A stretch of DNA of 36,640 nt from Caulobacter sp. S45 (GTDB taxonomy: Bacteria > Pseudomonadota > Alphaproteobacteria > Caulobacterales > Caulobacteraceae): contig NZ_LMUL01000017.1 in the NCBI RefSeq assembly GCF_009765965.1, positions 415,465-452,104 on the forward strand, given 5' to 3'. Shown piece by piece: positions 7,395 to 15,490 of this stretch (within the stretch, counting starts at the first letter, position 1; every line of letters begins with the position of its first letter). The position numbers were made by a program, and so were the translations under genes. The notes beneath the pieces were generated by a model, which was given only the letters and a program-made list of their open reading frames with translations, had not been told where the DNA came from and ran no database searches.

Positions 7395-10300
7395 ATGGCG
7401 CATCCACCCATTCCATTCGGCGATCTCGACAGCCTCCTCGGCACGAATAACGTTGGCCGAGTTGTTTTCGACATCCCGGAGGCCGCTCGCGAGGATGTGG
7501 CAGCGGCTTACCACCAGCGCATCGCCGCTCTCGGCCAATACCGCTTCTGGATGGAGGGTGCGGAAGTCTATCGGCCGCCGGTGGGCCTTCGCGCCCCACA
7601 GCGCCGCGCTGTCGCCTTCGTCCAGGCCTATCTCGCCGCCCGCGCCACGCCCCAGGCCGGCGTCGAGCGAGAGGCGGCGCTGATCAAGATGCCGACCGGA
7701 ACCGGCAAGACCGGCGTGATCGCCGCGCTCGCCTGCGCCGCTGAACGCCCCTTCAAGACCTTGGTTCTCACGCCGCGTAAGGCCCTGGTGCGGCAGATGG
7801 CGCGCGATCTTTCCATCCGGTTCTGGCGCAACCTCAAGGCCGCCTACACCACTGAGGGCCTCCACGAAGGTCTTGACGACGATGGGTTAGAGGCGCTCGG
7901 CCGCCAGCAGCGCGGCAAGACCAACCCTGTCCGCATCCTGACCGCGGACCAGTACGAGACGATCTGGCAGGAGCGCCTGCGCGAGCGCCAGATCTGGGTC
8001 GGCACCTTCAACGCCCTGCACCGCCTGCTGCACATCGAGCCCCCGGCCCATCGTGACTTCTACGGTCGTGAGGCGCAGGCGGCGGCCACGAGCCTGTCGA
8101 CCCTCGACGAGGAGACGGACGCCGACACCACCGAGGAGTTCCGCGACCTGATCCGCAGCGTCGACCTGGTGATCGTCGACGAAGGCCACCATGAACCCGC
8201 CTACTCCTGGGCGCAGGCGGTCCGCCGGCTTGGCAAGCCCACCGTGGTGTTCTCGGCGACGCCCTACCGCAATGACTACAAATACTTCCAACTGACGGGC
8301 CGGTTCGTGTTCAACTTCTCGTGGGATGAGGCGGTGCGCGAGCAGCTGATCCGGGACGTTGAGGTCCTGCCGCCGAGCGGCGCCGCCCAGGTTCGCCTCA
8401 ATCCGGGAGAGCGGTACGGCGCCGCGCAGTTCGTCCAGGAGTTCGCCGCCGACCTCGCGGCCCTGCCGGCCGGCAAGAAAGCCATCGTCCACGCTGGAAG
8501 CTTGCACGGGCTGAAGACGATCCAGCGGGAGTTCCTGCGCCAGACAGGTGAACGCACCGTCCTTATCCATGATCGCATCAAGGGCGGCGAGAAGGAGAAT
8601 CCGCGCGATCTGCGCAGCCCCGCGTTGGAGCCACTGAAGGCGTTTCGATTCGCCGAGGTCTATCTGGCCGCTAAAGATCCCGACGCCCAGGGGGCGCGGG
8701 TCTGGCTGCACCAGTGGAAGTTGTTGGAAGGCATCGACGATCCCGCCTTCGTGGAGATCTGGCTGTACGATGGCTTTGGGGCCGCCCGCCAGTTAATCCA
8801 GCAGGTCGGGCGCGCCATCCGCCGACCCGACCTCACCGACCCGAGCGGCGCCCGCGCCATCGTGCGGGGCTCAAGCCAGCGCCTCGATCGTTTCGAGGAG
8901 GCGCCCAGTGTCGGCGAGCTTACCCACCGCCGGTGGGACGCCTATTTGCAGTTCGAGCGCTATGCCGAGGAGCGGCCGGATATCGCCTTCTCCGCCGAGA
9001 CGCAGCTCCTGCCGATCCTGAAGCGTGCCTCGCCCAGGGTGCAGTATGTCGCGGGGGAGTTTCGGGGCGCCCACTGGCTGGAGCAGACGCCGACCATGGA
9101 GGCGTTCGTGCTGCCGCGACGCGGAGTCGTGTGCCGTCTGCTGGACGCCGATCCTGACGATGACCAGCCGATCGATGACGCCTTCCTCGATCGCTTGCAG
9201 GCCCAGGCTCTGGAAGCCGTGCAGCTTGAGGACCGCTTCGACATCGCGGTGGTTAAACCCACCGCGGCGGGCGCGCCCTTCGACGATGTGCGCATGGTGC
9301 GCTACCTAATCTGGCGCAACTCGCCGTTGCTGCGCGCGCATCAGATCCCCGAATGGCGCCTGGGCGTCCTAATCATGGTCCGCGCGGGCCGCTACGTCGT
9401 CATGCTGGACACCGAAGGCAACTGCCTGGACTACCATCGGCTTGGCCTTGCGGCACCGGAGGCCGTGGAGCTTCGGCGGCTGTTCGCCAAGGCGGCGGAT
9501 GGCGAAGCGAACCGGGTTCGCATCGTCGAAACCACCGCGCGCGGACTCGACATCAGCGAGCTGGGTCTGCGGTCGATCAGCGTCCGCCGCCAAGCCCTGG
9601 ACGCCAGCTATTTCGATCTGGCCGAAGCCAGCCAGACCCCGACGTCGATCGAAGGCTATAGCCCGCTCGGCGGGGAGACCGCGCGCCGCCGGCTGTCCTT
9701 GTCGCGGGCCAGCGTCGCGGACGCCACGAGCCAGCCGCTGTCAGTCAAGGCCTACGCCCGATGGGTGCAGGATCTGACGGCAGTGATGGCGGACGAGACC
9801 ATCGTCCCGCACGACTATTTCGATCGCTTCGCCAAGGAAGTCACCGCGCTTTCTCCCGACGCAGCCGCCCCGCGATCGATCCTGCTGGACGTGCAGGACC
9901 TCTTGCCCGAGCCCGGCTCGGTACGCGATGTCGGCTGGGACCGCGATGCCCTGAACGCGATATTGAAGGCTGACACCTGCCTGGAGATCACCGACGAGGA
10001 AGACGAGGACACGGGCAAACACACCTACAGCTTCACCTTCGACGGCCACCGGGTGGAGATCGCCTACAACTACCGCAACGGCATCCCCGCCTGGGGCCGT
10101 TACGCCTTGAAGTCCGAAACGCTCAACGAGGAGGTCACGCGGACCGACGCGAATGATGTGGATGGTGCCCCGGAAACAGAGGCGGAGGTGGACGGCTTCG
10201 GCCAAAAGCTCTCCCCCTCGCTCACGCGGCTGATCAATGGCGAACAGGCCTTCCAGATCATCACCAGCGAAGACGGCGTGGTCTATTCGCATGGCCACTT

Positions 10301-11021
10301 CTATCGGCCGGACCTCGGCGAAAACCTTCTCGGGTTGCTCGAGGGGTATGCGCCTGTGCGCGTCGCGATCAGCGAGAAGGGCGACACTCGCCTGGAAGAC
10401 GCCGCGGACTGGCCAATCAAGACCCTGTTTGGACAGGTCCGCGCCTGGGGCACCGCAAAGGGCCTGAAGAGCGACACCATCGGCGCCGACATCGCCGCGT
10501 GTGATACGTTGATCTGCGACGACAGCACCTCGGAGACTGCGGACTTCTATGGGATCGACACCCGGCGCAAGCGCGTGCTGGTCGTCCATGCCAAGGCCGA
10601 GAAGGTCAGGAACCCGACCGCCTCGGCGCGCAAGCTCCAGGAGGTGGCGCGCCAGGCGCTAACCAGCCTTGCCCTGACCGGGTCGGCGCGACAGACCTTC
10701 CCGTTGCCGGACACCTGGGCGGATGCCTGGAGCGTCACCCTGAGCGCGGCCCAGGATGCGGTCATCACCTATCCGCGGCTGTGGAAGGCGCCGCAGGGCG
10801 GGATCGCCGAGGCCCACCAGCGCCTGCGCCAGGCCCTGGCCGATCCGCACTACACGACCGAGATCGTGGTGCTGAGCTCCGGCTTGCTCAGCCAGCGCGC
10901 GGCTGAGACGGCCTTCCAACGCCGAAACCTCGCGGACCTGCAATTCCTCTACTATCTCGCCTCGGTCCGATCGGCGTTTGACCGCGCCGGCGTCCGCCTG
11001 CGCGTGATCTGCAATCCCTAG
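7395..11021 (+). CDS. SF2 helicase with predicted C-terminal PD-(D/E)xK-like nuclease
   Basis: 1208 residues, cytosolic. Helicase motifs in order: motif I MPTGTGKTG (99-107), Ia LVLTPRKALVRQM, motif II VDEGHHEP (261-268), motif III FSATPYR (286-292), motif VI QQVGRAIRR (469-477). DEGH and the wide spacing resemble restriction or defence helicases. The C-terminal part has ICDDSTSETADFYGID (about 1038-1053) followed by VLVVHAK (about 1060-1066), resembling the D...E.AD...HxK pattern of PD-(D/E)xK-like nuclease domains linked to defence helicases. The ATG at 7395 follows an AAGGGGGG ribosome site. A 209-base spacer after the metallopeptidase suggests its own promoter, and a 235-residue gene follows by 30 bases. 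The helicase call is firm; the nuclease call is moderate and defence is inferred. Confidence 0.85.
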   Translation: MAHPPIPFGDLDSLLGTNNVGRVVFDIPEAAREDVAAAYHQRIAALGQYRFWMEGAEVYRPPVGLRAPQRRAVAFVQAYLAARATPQAGVEREAALIKMPTGTGKTGVIAALACAAERPFKTLVLTPRKALVRQMARDLSIRFWRNLKAAYTTEGLHEGLDDDGLEALGRQQRGKTNPVRILTADQYETIWQERLRERQIWVGTFNALHRLLHIEPPAHRDFYGREAQAAATSLSTLDEETDADTTEEFRDLIRSVDLVIVDEGHHEPAYSWAQAVRRLGKPTVVFSATPYRNDYKYFQLTGRFVFNFSWDEAVREQLIRDVEVLPPSGAAQVRLNPGERYGAAQFVQEFAADLAALPAGKKAIVHAGSLHGLKTIQREFLRQTGERTVLIHDRIKGGEKENPRDLRSPALEPLKAFRFAEVYLAAKDPDAQGARVWLHQWKLLEGIDDPAFVEIWLYDGFGAARQLIQQVGRAIRRPDLTDPSGARAIVRGSSQRLDRFEEAPSVGELTHRRWDAYLQFERYAEERPDIAFSAETQLLPILKRASPRVQYVAGEFRGAHWLEQTPTMEAFVLPRRGVVCRLLDADPDDDQPIDDAFLDRLQAQALEAVQLEDRFDIAVVKPTAAGAPFDDVRMVRYLIWRNSPLLRAHQIPEWRLGVLIMVRAGRYVVMLDTEGNCLDYHRLGLAAPEAVELRRLFAKAADGEANRVRIVETTARGLDISELGLRSISVRRQALDASYFDLAEASQTPTSIEGYSPLGGETARRRLSLSRASVADATSQPLSVKAYARWVQDLTAVMADETIVPHDYFDRFAKEVTALSPDAAAPRSILLDVQDLLPEPGSVRDVGWDRDALNAILKADTCLEITDEEDEDTGKHTYSFTFDGHRVEIAYNYRNGIPAWGRYALKSETLNEEVTRTDANDVDGAPETEAEVDGFGQKLSPSLTRLINGEQAFQIITSEDGVVYSHGHFYRPDLGENLLGLLEGYAPVRVAISEKGDTRLEDAADWPIKTLFGQVRAWGTAKGLKSDTIGADIAACDTLICDDSTSETADFYGIDTRRKRVLVVHAKAEKVRNPTASARKLQEVARQALTSLALTGSARQTFPLPDTWADAWSVTLSAAQDAVITYPRLWKAPQGGIAEAHQRLRQALADPHYTTEIVVLSSGLLSQRAAETAFQRRNLADLQFLYYLASVRSAFDRAGVRLRVICNP

Positions 11022-11051
11022 ATCGTCCTCACCGCCAGCCTCGAGGTCCCC

Positions 11052-11759
11052 ATGCCTGCCTCCTCCCTGCAAGACCTGAAGACCCAACTGGCCGATCCTC
11101 ACATCGCCTCAAAATTCACCCAGGCGTTCGCGGCCCGCTATTTCAGCGTAGCGCTCGGCGTCTTGCCGAAGGGCGAAGTCGACCAGCTAGTGTTCGATTG
11201 CCTGGTGGAGGTCGGCCTGATCGATCCCGAGGGCCCGATCTTCGCGATCACCCGCGCCCTGAACGTCCAGCCGGCTAAGGCCAAGGGGCTGCTGTTCCAG
11301 CATCAGATCCGCGAGCCGCTGGCCTACGCCGACCTCGACCGAAGGATCCTTATGGCGCTAGGTAAGGCCCGCTTCAGCGTCGACGAACAGCGTCTTGCGT
11401 TCGGGGTCGAGTCGCCCCTGGTGCGGGCGGCGATCCAGGCCCGGCTGAAGGCGCTGAACATCTTCCCTGACATCTCGCTGAGCGGCGAGATCCTGCGCGT
11501 GCCGGTCTCCGATCTCGGCGAGTTTCTGACCAGCTTCCTCGGCCCGGAGGACATCAAGCGGATCAAGGCCCGGCTGCAGAAGCATGGCGACCTGCCCAAA
11601 GGCAAGCTGGTCCAACTGATCGATGAGGGCGGCAAGAAGGCGCTTGAGGAAGGCGGCAAGGAAGCGTTTAAGGCCGCGCTGCCGCACTTGATCGACTTCC
11701 TGGCCAGCGCGGCGACCACCGCCGCGCCGGCGCTGATCCTGAAACTGATGGGCGGTTAA
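11052..11759 (+). CDS. Unknown protein, partner of the helicase-nuclease
   Basis: 235 residues. The start ATG at 11052 has GAGG about 6 bases upstream and lies 30 bases after the helicase stop, so the two form an operon. The N-terminal half (FTQAFAARYFSVALGVLPKGEVDQLVFDCLVEVGLID) and the middle (ITRALNVQPAKAKGLLF, then RRILMALGKARFS) look like a helical adaptor with possible winged-helix character. The C-terminus is Gly/Lys-rich, then hydrophobic (ALPHLIDFLASAATTAAPALILKL), possibly a single membrane helix or an amphipathic helix. No catalytic motif is seen and I do not recognise it. As the only small gene beside the helicase it is a candidate specificity, membrane-anchoring or effector subunit. 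Confidence 0.8.
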   Translation: MPASSLQDLKTQLADPHIASKFTQAFAARYFSVALGVLPKGEVDQLVFDCLVEVGLIDPEGPIFAITRALNVQPAKAKGLLFQHQIREPLAYADLDRRILMALGKARFSVDEQRLAFGVESPLVRAAIQARLKALNIFPDISLSGEILRVPVSDLGEFLTSFLGPEDIKRIKARLQKHGDLPKGKLVQLIDEGGKKALEEGGKEAFKAALPHLIDFLASAATTAAPALILKLMGG

Positions 11760-11824
11760 AGCCCGTCGGCGAGCTCGAATTCGCCATCGGTAAAAGGAGG
11801 GATAAGCGTCAAGCGGGCGAGCCC

Positions 11825-11866
11825 AATGTCCGAAAGCTGCCGCTAAGCCAATTTCCGCTAGGGGGG
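11825..11866 (+). repeat. Possible 5' fragment of the 134-bp intergenic element
   Basis: AATGTCCG at 11825-11832 is followed at the usual distance by a G/C-rich stretch containing CTAAGCC and CCGCTAGGGGGG. This resembles the lead motif and part of the hairpin of the element copies at 19057 and 22951. The 84-base block is missing because the graspetide-cluster gene ends at 11867. It sits between convergent genes. The assignment is weak. Confidence 0.3.
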
Positions 11867-12487
11867 TTAGTGTGCCAACTTCCAAAGAACGGCGACCGGG
11901 TCCCATGCTGTTCGCACTACGATTGCGATGAGGAAAACGGCCACAGCCCTCAAACCAAATGCATGCGTCATTTTGATAAAACTGATTTTTTCGTTCACAA
12001 CGCGCCGCTCATAGCGCACGCAAGCTAGAATGCCTTTGACAAGATCTGTTTTGCGGGCAGGCGTAGCCCAGATTTCGATGAGATCATTGACGTCTAGCCT
12101 ATGCGAAATCGCAACTCTGAGCGTCCGGAAGGCCCAAATGGCGCCACCGAATAGGTACGACGCTGCGGCAGCGAACAATGCGAGCGTCACGAGCGTCTTC
12201 GAAATATCCTTTGTAGGCCCAAGCGCCACTGGCGCAACTGCTGCCAGCAAAGTTATCAAAACACCTACGACCGTAAGATAACCGGTTGCGCGAGTATCGG
12301 CACCCTTTCGCCGTTCTCCCTCGGCATCGAACAGCCGCCGCGCCTCAGCCAATAGCACGTCGATGTCGTCATCGAATTTAGCGGATCGCACGGAGTCGAG
12401 GTCCTGTTGTAGCCTTTGCCCCTCGCGAACTAGATGCTCGTCGTCGGGCCGCTCCAGCACTGGCCAAATCCAATCCCAACGGCTCAT
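11867..12487 (-). CDS. Three-helix membrane protein of the graspetide locus
   Basis: 206 residues. An acidic helical N-terminus (1-60, LAEARRLFDAEGERRKGADT) precedes membrane helices at about 70-90 and 98-120 and a third at about 179-195. The order cytosolic helix, two-helix hairpin, linker, third helix resembles small sensor or pore proteins, but no named domain is certain. The ATG at 12487 overlaps the ligase stop as ATGA, so it is co-translated with the graspetide ligase. Candidate roles are export, immunity or the membrane target of the peptide; all are inferred from position. Confidence 0.8.
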   Translation of the reverse strand: MSRWDWIWPVLERPDDEHLVREGQRLQQDLDSVRSAKFDDDIDVLLAEARRLFDAEGERRKGADTRATGYLTVVGVLITLLAAVAPVALGPTKDISKTLVTLALFAAAASYLFGGAIWAFRTLRVAISHRLDVNDLIEIWATPARKTDLVKGILACVRYERRVVNEKISFIKMTHAFGLRAVAVFLIAIVVRTAWDPVAVLWKLAH

Positions 12488-13437
12488 CCCGATCGTTTCC
12501 GAAGAAGCTCATCAACGAGCGCAGCCGTAATCGGTTGACCCGTTCGGTTCTCGATCCAAGCCCATTGGCCGTTGGGATTGATTTCCAAAAACCAGAACCG
12601 GCCGTCCAGGGCCTGCACCAAGTCAATCGCCCCAAAGGTCAGGCCGAGCGACGCGACCAGGGCGCAGCATTGTTCCGCCAGGGACGGCGGGAGATCCATT
12701 GGTGCATGTGTCAGCTCCAGCCCATCGCCGCGCCTCCAATCGACCTCACTTTCAGTTCGATCTTGAGAATGGATTGCGGTGGTGAAAACGCGATCACCTA
12801 TAACCGTCACTCTAACGTCAACTTTCTTCACGATCTCGCGCTGCAGGATGAATGGAGCTGCCGCGACGGCGGCTGCATCCCGAGCGATGGCTCGATCGAC
12901 TCTAGATGTGAAGATCACCGCGTCTGAGCTTCCTTCAAGTAAAGCATGTCGCAGCGGCTTTCCTACCGAGGTGGGCCCGGCGATAAAGGCTTCTAGCTCG
13001 TCTGGATCGTTGGTGACGAGCGTTTCGGGAACCTCAAATCCCAAACTTCGCGCCAAAATAAGCTGGCGGGGTTTATCTTCAGCGAGCGCAATGGCAGCTG
13101 GGTCGTTAAGCCATAAATGACCGATTCGCCCGTAAAGAGTTTTCAAGATCGCAGCCCATTCGGCGGCACAGTATGCCCGCTCTGCGGGATCAGATATTGC
13201 GTTCGAAAGCTCAGGCCCCCCCGGACGGCGAAAGTAGGCGGCGGTAATCTCGTTACCGTGGATCGTTTCGTCGGCGCGCGTGAGCGACCAGTCGCTATCG
13301 GCCTCCATACCCAGCCGCACGGTCATCTGCGGCAATCTCTCGGTGTTAAGGCGCACGAAGGGCTCGCCCCGCCGATCAAGCTCTCGGACGAGGTAGTCAG
13401 TCGTCAGATCGCGCTCATTTGTGACGAGTAAAATCAT
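12484..13437 (-). CDS. ATP-grasp peptide ligase, MvdC/MvdD-like (graspetide synthetase)
   Basis: 317 residues from the ATG at 13437. The N-terminus MILLVTNERDLTTDYLVREL matches MvdD-type ligases, and the ATP-grasp core shows GKPLRHALLEGSS, FILQREIVKKVDVRV and the metal-binding C-terminal motif FWFLEINPNGQW. These enzymes use ATP to join Thr/Ser or Lys side chains to Glu/Asp side chains of a precursor peptide, forming omega-ester or omega-amide rings. I chose this start because it overlaps the precursor stop exactly (ATGA) and gives the family N-terminus; an upstream start adding 12 residues is less likely. Neighbours are the precursor in front and a membrane protein behind, all on one transcript. 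Confidence 0.9.
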   Translation of the reverse strand: MILLVTNERDLTTDYLVRELDRRGEPFVRLNTERLPQMTVRLGMEADSDWSLTRADETIHGNEITAAYFRRPGGPELSNAISDPAERAYCAAEWAAILKTLYGRIGHLWLNDPAAIALAEDKPRQLILARSLGFEVPETLVTNDPDELEAFIAGPTSVGKPLRHALLEGSSDAVIFTSRVDRAIARDAAAVAAAPFILQREIVKKVDVRVTVIGDRVFTTAIHSQDRTESEVDWRRGDGLELTHAPMDLPPSLAEQCCALVASLGLTFGAIDLVQALDGRFWFLEINPNGQWAWIENRTGQPITAALVDELLRKRSG

Positions 13438-13844
13438 TGAAAGCGGCGCGAGACCGCTTTCCCATCCTCCCAAACCTGTGGGCTTGTCAGCCCGAGTGTG
13501 AAGGTATGGTCCTCGCTTTCGACCTGTGCGTGCGTCTTAGTTGAAATCTCGGCCAAAGCGTTAGTCGAAGCATCAAGGTCATCGCCCTCGACGTTGACCT
13601 TGGTATGCGTGGTGGTACTCGCTAGTTGTAGCGGCGAGGTGTCTGTGTCATCCTGCTCCATCCGGACTGCAGTAGAAGTCGAGGTGCCGCCGACGGTCAG
13701 TTCCGTCTCAATGAGCGGCTGTACACCCTTGGAGGTATCGACAACCCAAACATTTAACGTTGGGTCATAGCGTCCGGGGATATGCGCGTCGCCAGTTCGC
13801 GGTACTGCATAGGCTGCTAAAAATGGGCTCACTCGGGCTTGCAT
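13434..13844 (-). CDS. Graspetide precursor peptide with three Thr/Glu core repeats
   Basis: 136 residues from the ATG at 13844, which has GGAG 10 bases upstream; a start at 13877 would add 11 residues that encode this ribosome site. The leader has SPFLAAYAV, close to the PFFxRFL recognition helix of microviridin leaders, then YDPTLNVWVVD as in ATP-grasp target RiPPs. The core holds three repeats anchored on V60, V83 and V108, each with Thr at -6 and -4 and Glu at +3: T-S-T-S-T-A-V-R-M-E, T-T-T-H-T-K-V-N-V-E and T-K-T-H-A-Q-V-E-S-E. The first two are followed by further Asp residues. Thr donors and Glu/Asp acceptors fit omega-ester ring formation. The stop overlaps the ligase start. Confidence 0.85.
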   Translation of the reverse strand: MQARVSPFLAAYAVPRTGDAHIPGRYDPTLNVWVVDTSKGVQPLIETELTVGGTSTSTAVRMEQDDTDTSPLQLASTTTHTKVNVEGDDLDASTNALAEISTKTHAQVESEDHTFTLGLTSPQVWEDGKAVSRRFQ

Positions 13845-13877
13845 AAAAGCGAATCTCCAAAATCGAAAGTCTAACAT

Positions 13878-14007
13878 CGATTCGCGAGACGCGCTCCTAA
13901 TGTGGGGCCAAACCGTATTCCCGTAATGTTGCGTTATGGGCGGGGAGCTCGCAGCAACTGTCGGTCGCCAACACGTATGAGGCAGTTCGGGGAACTCGCC
14001 GTTCGGG
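13878..14007. promoter_or_regulatory. Upstream region of the graspetide operon
   Basis: This 130-base stretch lies upstream of the minus-strand precursor gene and must carry its promoter. On the minus strand an AGGAG occurs 16 bases before the alternative start at 13877. I cannot name a -35/-10 pair with confidence. The right part runs into the repeat copy at 14008. Confidence 0.3.
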
Positions 14008-14132
14008 CATGTCCGCTTTGCGGAGACGAAGCGGAGTCTGTTTTGCCCTCGAATGCGGACGCCGCTAGCCGGCGAAAGGAGCTCAAGGCTTCGGCTTGAG
14101 AGTCGTGTTTTTGGAAGAAGGGTTGAATCCGC
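14008..14132 (+). repeat. 134-bp intergenic element, copy 1 (3' end interrupted)
   Basis: CATGTCCG at 14008 is followed by a hairpin-prone stretch (TCCGC-TTT-GCGGA) and then, at the family distance of 50 bases, by a block beginning GAC at 14058. Against the copy at 22951 the block aligns without gaps for 75 bases, about 38 identical by hand. The best part is GTCGTGTTTTTGGAAGAAGG, nearly the same as at 24571. The expected GGGCGC end is displaced: the copy breaks near 14132, where the IS110 left flank begins. Confidence 0.5.
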
Positions 14133-14146
14133 TTCTCTAATCGGGC

Positions 14147-14381
14147 AGCCAGGTCAAGCTCAGGTTTTCATCTCAGCCGGTAGGTCGCGCACGCGGGTCA
14201 CGCTTCTCTTCGCAGTCTGGTGGTCCCTGTTGAGCGGGGCCGCTGCACGCATGCATCGGATCAGGGTCTGGGGAGCCTTGCTAAGGGACGCGCTCGAGGC
14301 GCAGCAGACATTTTCGGCTTCACCCATCCCGTCGTCCGCGTCGGACGTTCCGGCTAGGTCTGGGGTGGTGGTGCGGTCAGG
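14147..14381 (-). ncRNA. Candidate bridge RNA region of the IS1111-type element
   Basis: IS110-family recombinases use a bridge RNA encoded in a non-coding end. In the IS1111 branch this lies downstream of the transposase. Here the downstream side is about 235 bases with no plausible gene, while the upstream side is only about 75 bases, which fits the IS1111 arrangement. I could not fold the RNA or define its loops, so this is positional. Confidence 0.35.
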
Positions 14382-15413
14382 TCATGTCGCCGCCTCCTGC
14401 GATCCCAGCCGGAAGTTGGAGCCGTCGGCCCACATGCGGTGGAGCACGACGGCGATCTTGCGGGCCACAGCGACGATGGCGCGGCGGCGACCCTTGGTTT
14501 TCATCAGCTTCACGCCCCAGGCCTTCAGGCTCGACCAGGCGATCGAGCGCATCAGCATGGCGTTGGCGGCCGCGTAAAGGGCGGCGCGCATGTCCCGGTC
14601 GCCAGCGTGGGAGATGCCGCCGGGGTTGTCCTTCTCGCCGGACTGGAAGCGCCGGGGCGTCAGGCCGAAGTGGGCGCCAACCGTCCGCGAGGTCTTGAAC
14701 CGCGCGGGGTCGTCCACGGCGGCTTTGAAGCTGAGCGCGGTGATCTCACCCACGCCCGGCACGCCCATGAAGCGGCGGCAGACCGCGTCCTCGCGGGCCT
14801 TGCGCTTCACCCGCCTATCCAGCTCCAGGAAGGTGTCGAACAGCACCCCGCGAGCCTGCAGCATCGGCAGTAGGGCATGGCTCAGCGCCGGGTCGCTCTC
14901 GATGGTGTCCCGAACGGCCTCATTGAAGGCGCCCCTGGAGAGCCGCATCGGAAGCTTTACCCCGAACACCTTCAGCAGGCCCCTGATCTCGTTCTCCAGG
15001 TCAATGCACTTGCGCTGCATCACCTTGCGGCTGGTCAGCAGCGCACGAGTATGGTGCGCCTCGACGCTCTTCACGTGCACCCGGCTGTACCAACCCGCCC
15101 GGAGGATCTGGGCGATGCCGCGGGCGTCGTGCTTGTCGGTCTTGTTGCGCATGGCCGACAGCGCGGCGTTGACCTGCCGAGCTTCCATGCACACGATGTC
15201 GAACCCGGCCTCACGCAGGCCATAGGTGAGGTGCTGGGTCAGCGTGCCCGCCTCCAGGCCCACTTGGTGGATCGGCTGGCCGAACTCACGTAGGCAGCGG
15301 ACCAGATCCGGCACCTCTGATGGCACGGACCGCTCCAGCTTCACCTTGCCGTCCTGGTCGATGATGCAGACGGCCACCGACCTCAGCGACACGTCCAGCG
15401 CAACGTAGAACAT
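14382..15413 (-). CDS. IS110-family DEDD recombinase/transposase
   Basis: 343 residues, full family length. The N-terminal RuvC-like DEDD domain shows MFYVALDVSLRSVAV (D7), QVGLEAGTLTQHL (Glu) and RNKTDKHDARGIAQIL (paired Asp). The C-terminal Transposase_20-type domain shows FMGVPGVGEITALSF and FGLTPRRFQSGEKDNPGG, ending in the helix where the catalytic serine usually lies (AANAMLMRSIAWSS). Frame and motifs are intact, so the enzyme may be active. The protein catalyses seekRNA/bridge-RNA-guided excision and insertion. Confidence 0.95.
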   Translation of the reverse strand: MFYVALDVSLRSVAVCIIDQDGKVKLERSVPSEVPDLVRCLREFGQPIHQVGLEAGTLTQHLTYGLREAGFDIVCMEARQVNAALSAMRNKTDKHDARGIAQILRAGWYSRVHVKSVEAHHTRALLTSRKVMQRKCIDLENEIRGLLKVFGVKLPMRLSRGAFNEAVRDTIESDPALSHALLPMLQARGVLFDTFLELDRRVKRKAREDAVCRRFMGVPGVGEITALSFKAAVDDPARFKTSRTVGAHFGLTPRRFQSGEKDNPGGISHAGDRDMRAALYAAANAMLMRSIAWSSLKAWGVKLMKTKGRRRAIVAVARKIAVVLHRMWADGSNFRLGSQEAAT

Positions 15414-15490
15414 CTCGATCTCCCTTCACCTCGGCTCTGCCGAGACACTATGGGAGCTTGGCCCTCGCAGGGCCCGCCCGATTGCACATG

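Larger units (their letters stand above)
14133..15490 (-). mobile_element. IS110-family (IS1111-type) insertion sequence
   Basis: Extent inferred from the transposase gene, its non-coding flanks and an 8-base inverted pair: AATCGGGC at 14139-14146 and GCCCGATT at 15476-15483, with similar flanks (AATCGGGCAGCC against AATCGGGCGGGC read inward). Subterminal inverted repeats like this are typical of the IS1111 branch. The size of about 1.36 kb fits the family. The non-coding part downstream of the transposase (about 235 bases) is longer than the part upstream (about 75). Left neighbour is a broken intergenic repeat; right neighbour is a histidine-kinase fragment. Exact ends and target duplication cannot be fixed by eye, and AATCGGGC might partly belong to the repeat. 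Confidence 0.65.

Noticed and set aside
7182-7865. 227-codon minus-strand frame across the helicase start
   Set aside because: Overlaps the helicase N-terminus and its ribosome site; no domain.
11760-11866. Bidirectional terminator between convergent genes
   Set aside because: Only a weak GGCGA/TCGCC pairing without a T-run; not enough to call.
13845-13877. Extension of the graspetide precursor by 11 residues (start at 13877)
   Set aside because: The extra codons encode the GGAG ribosome site of the 13844 start and give an atypical leader.
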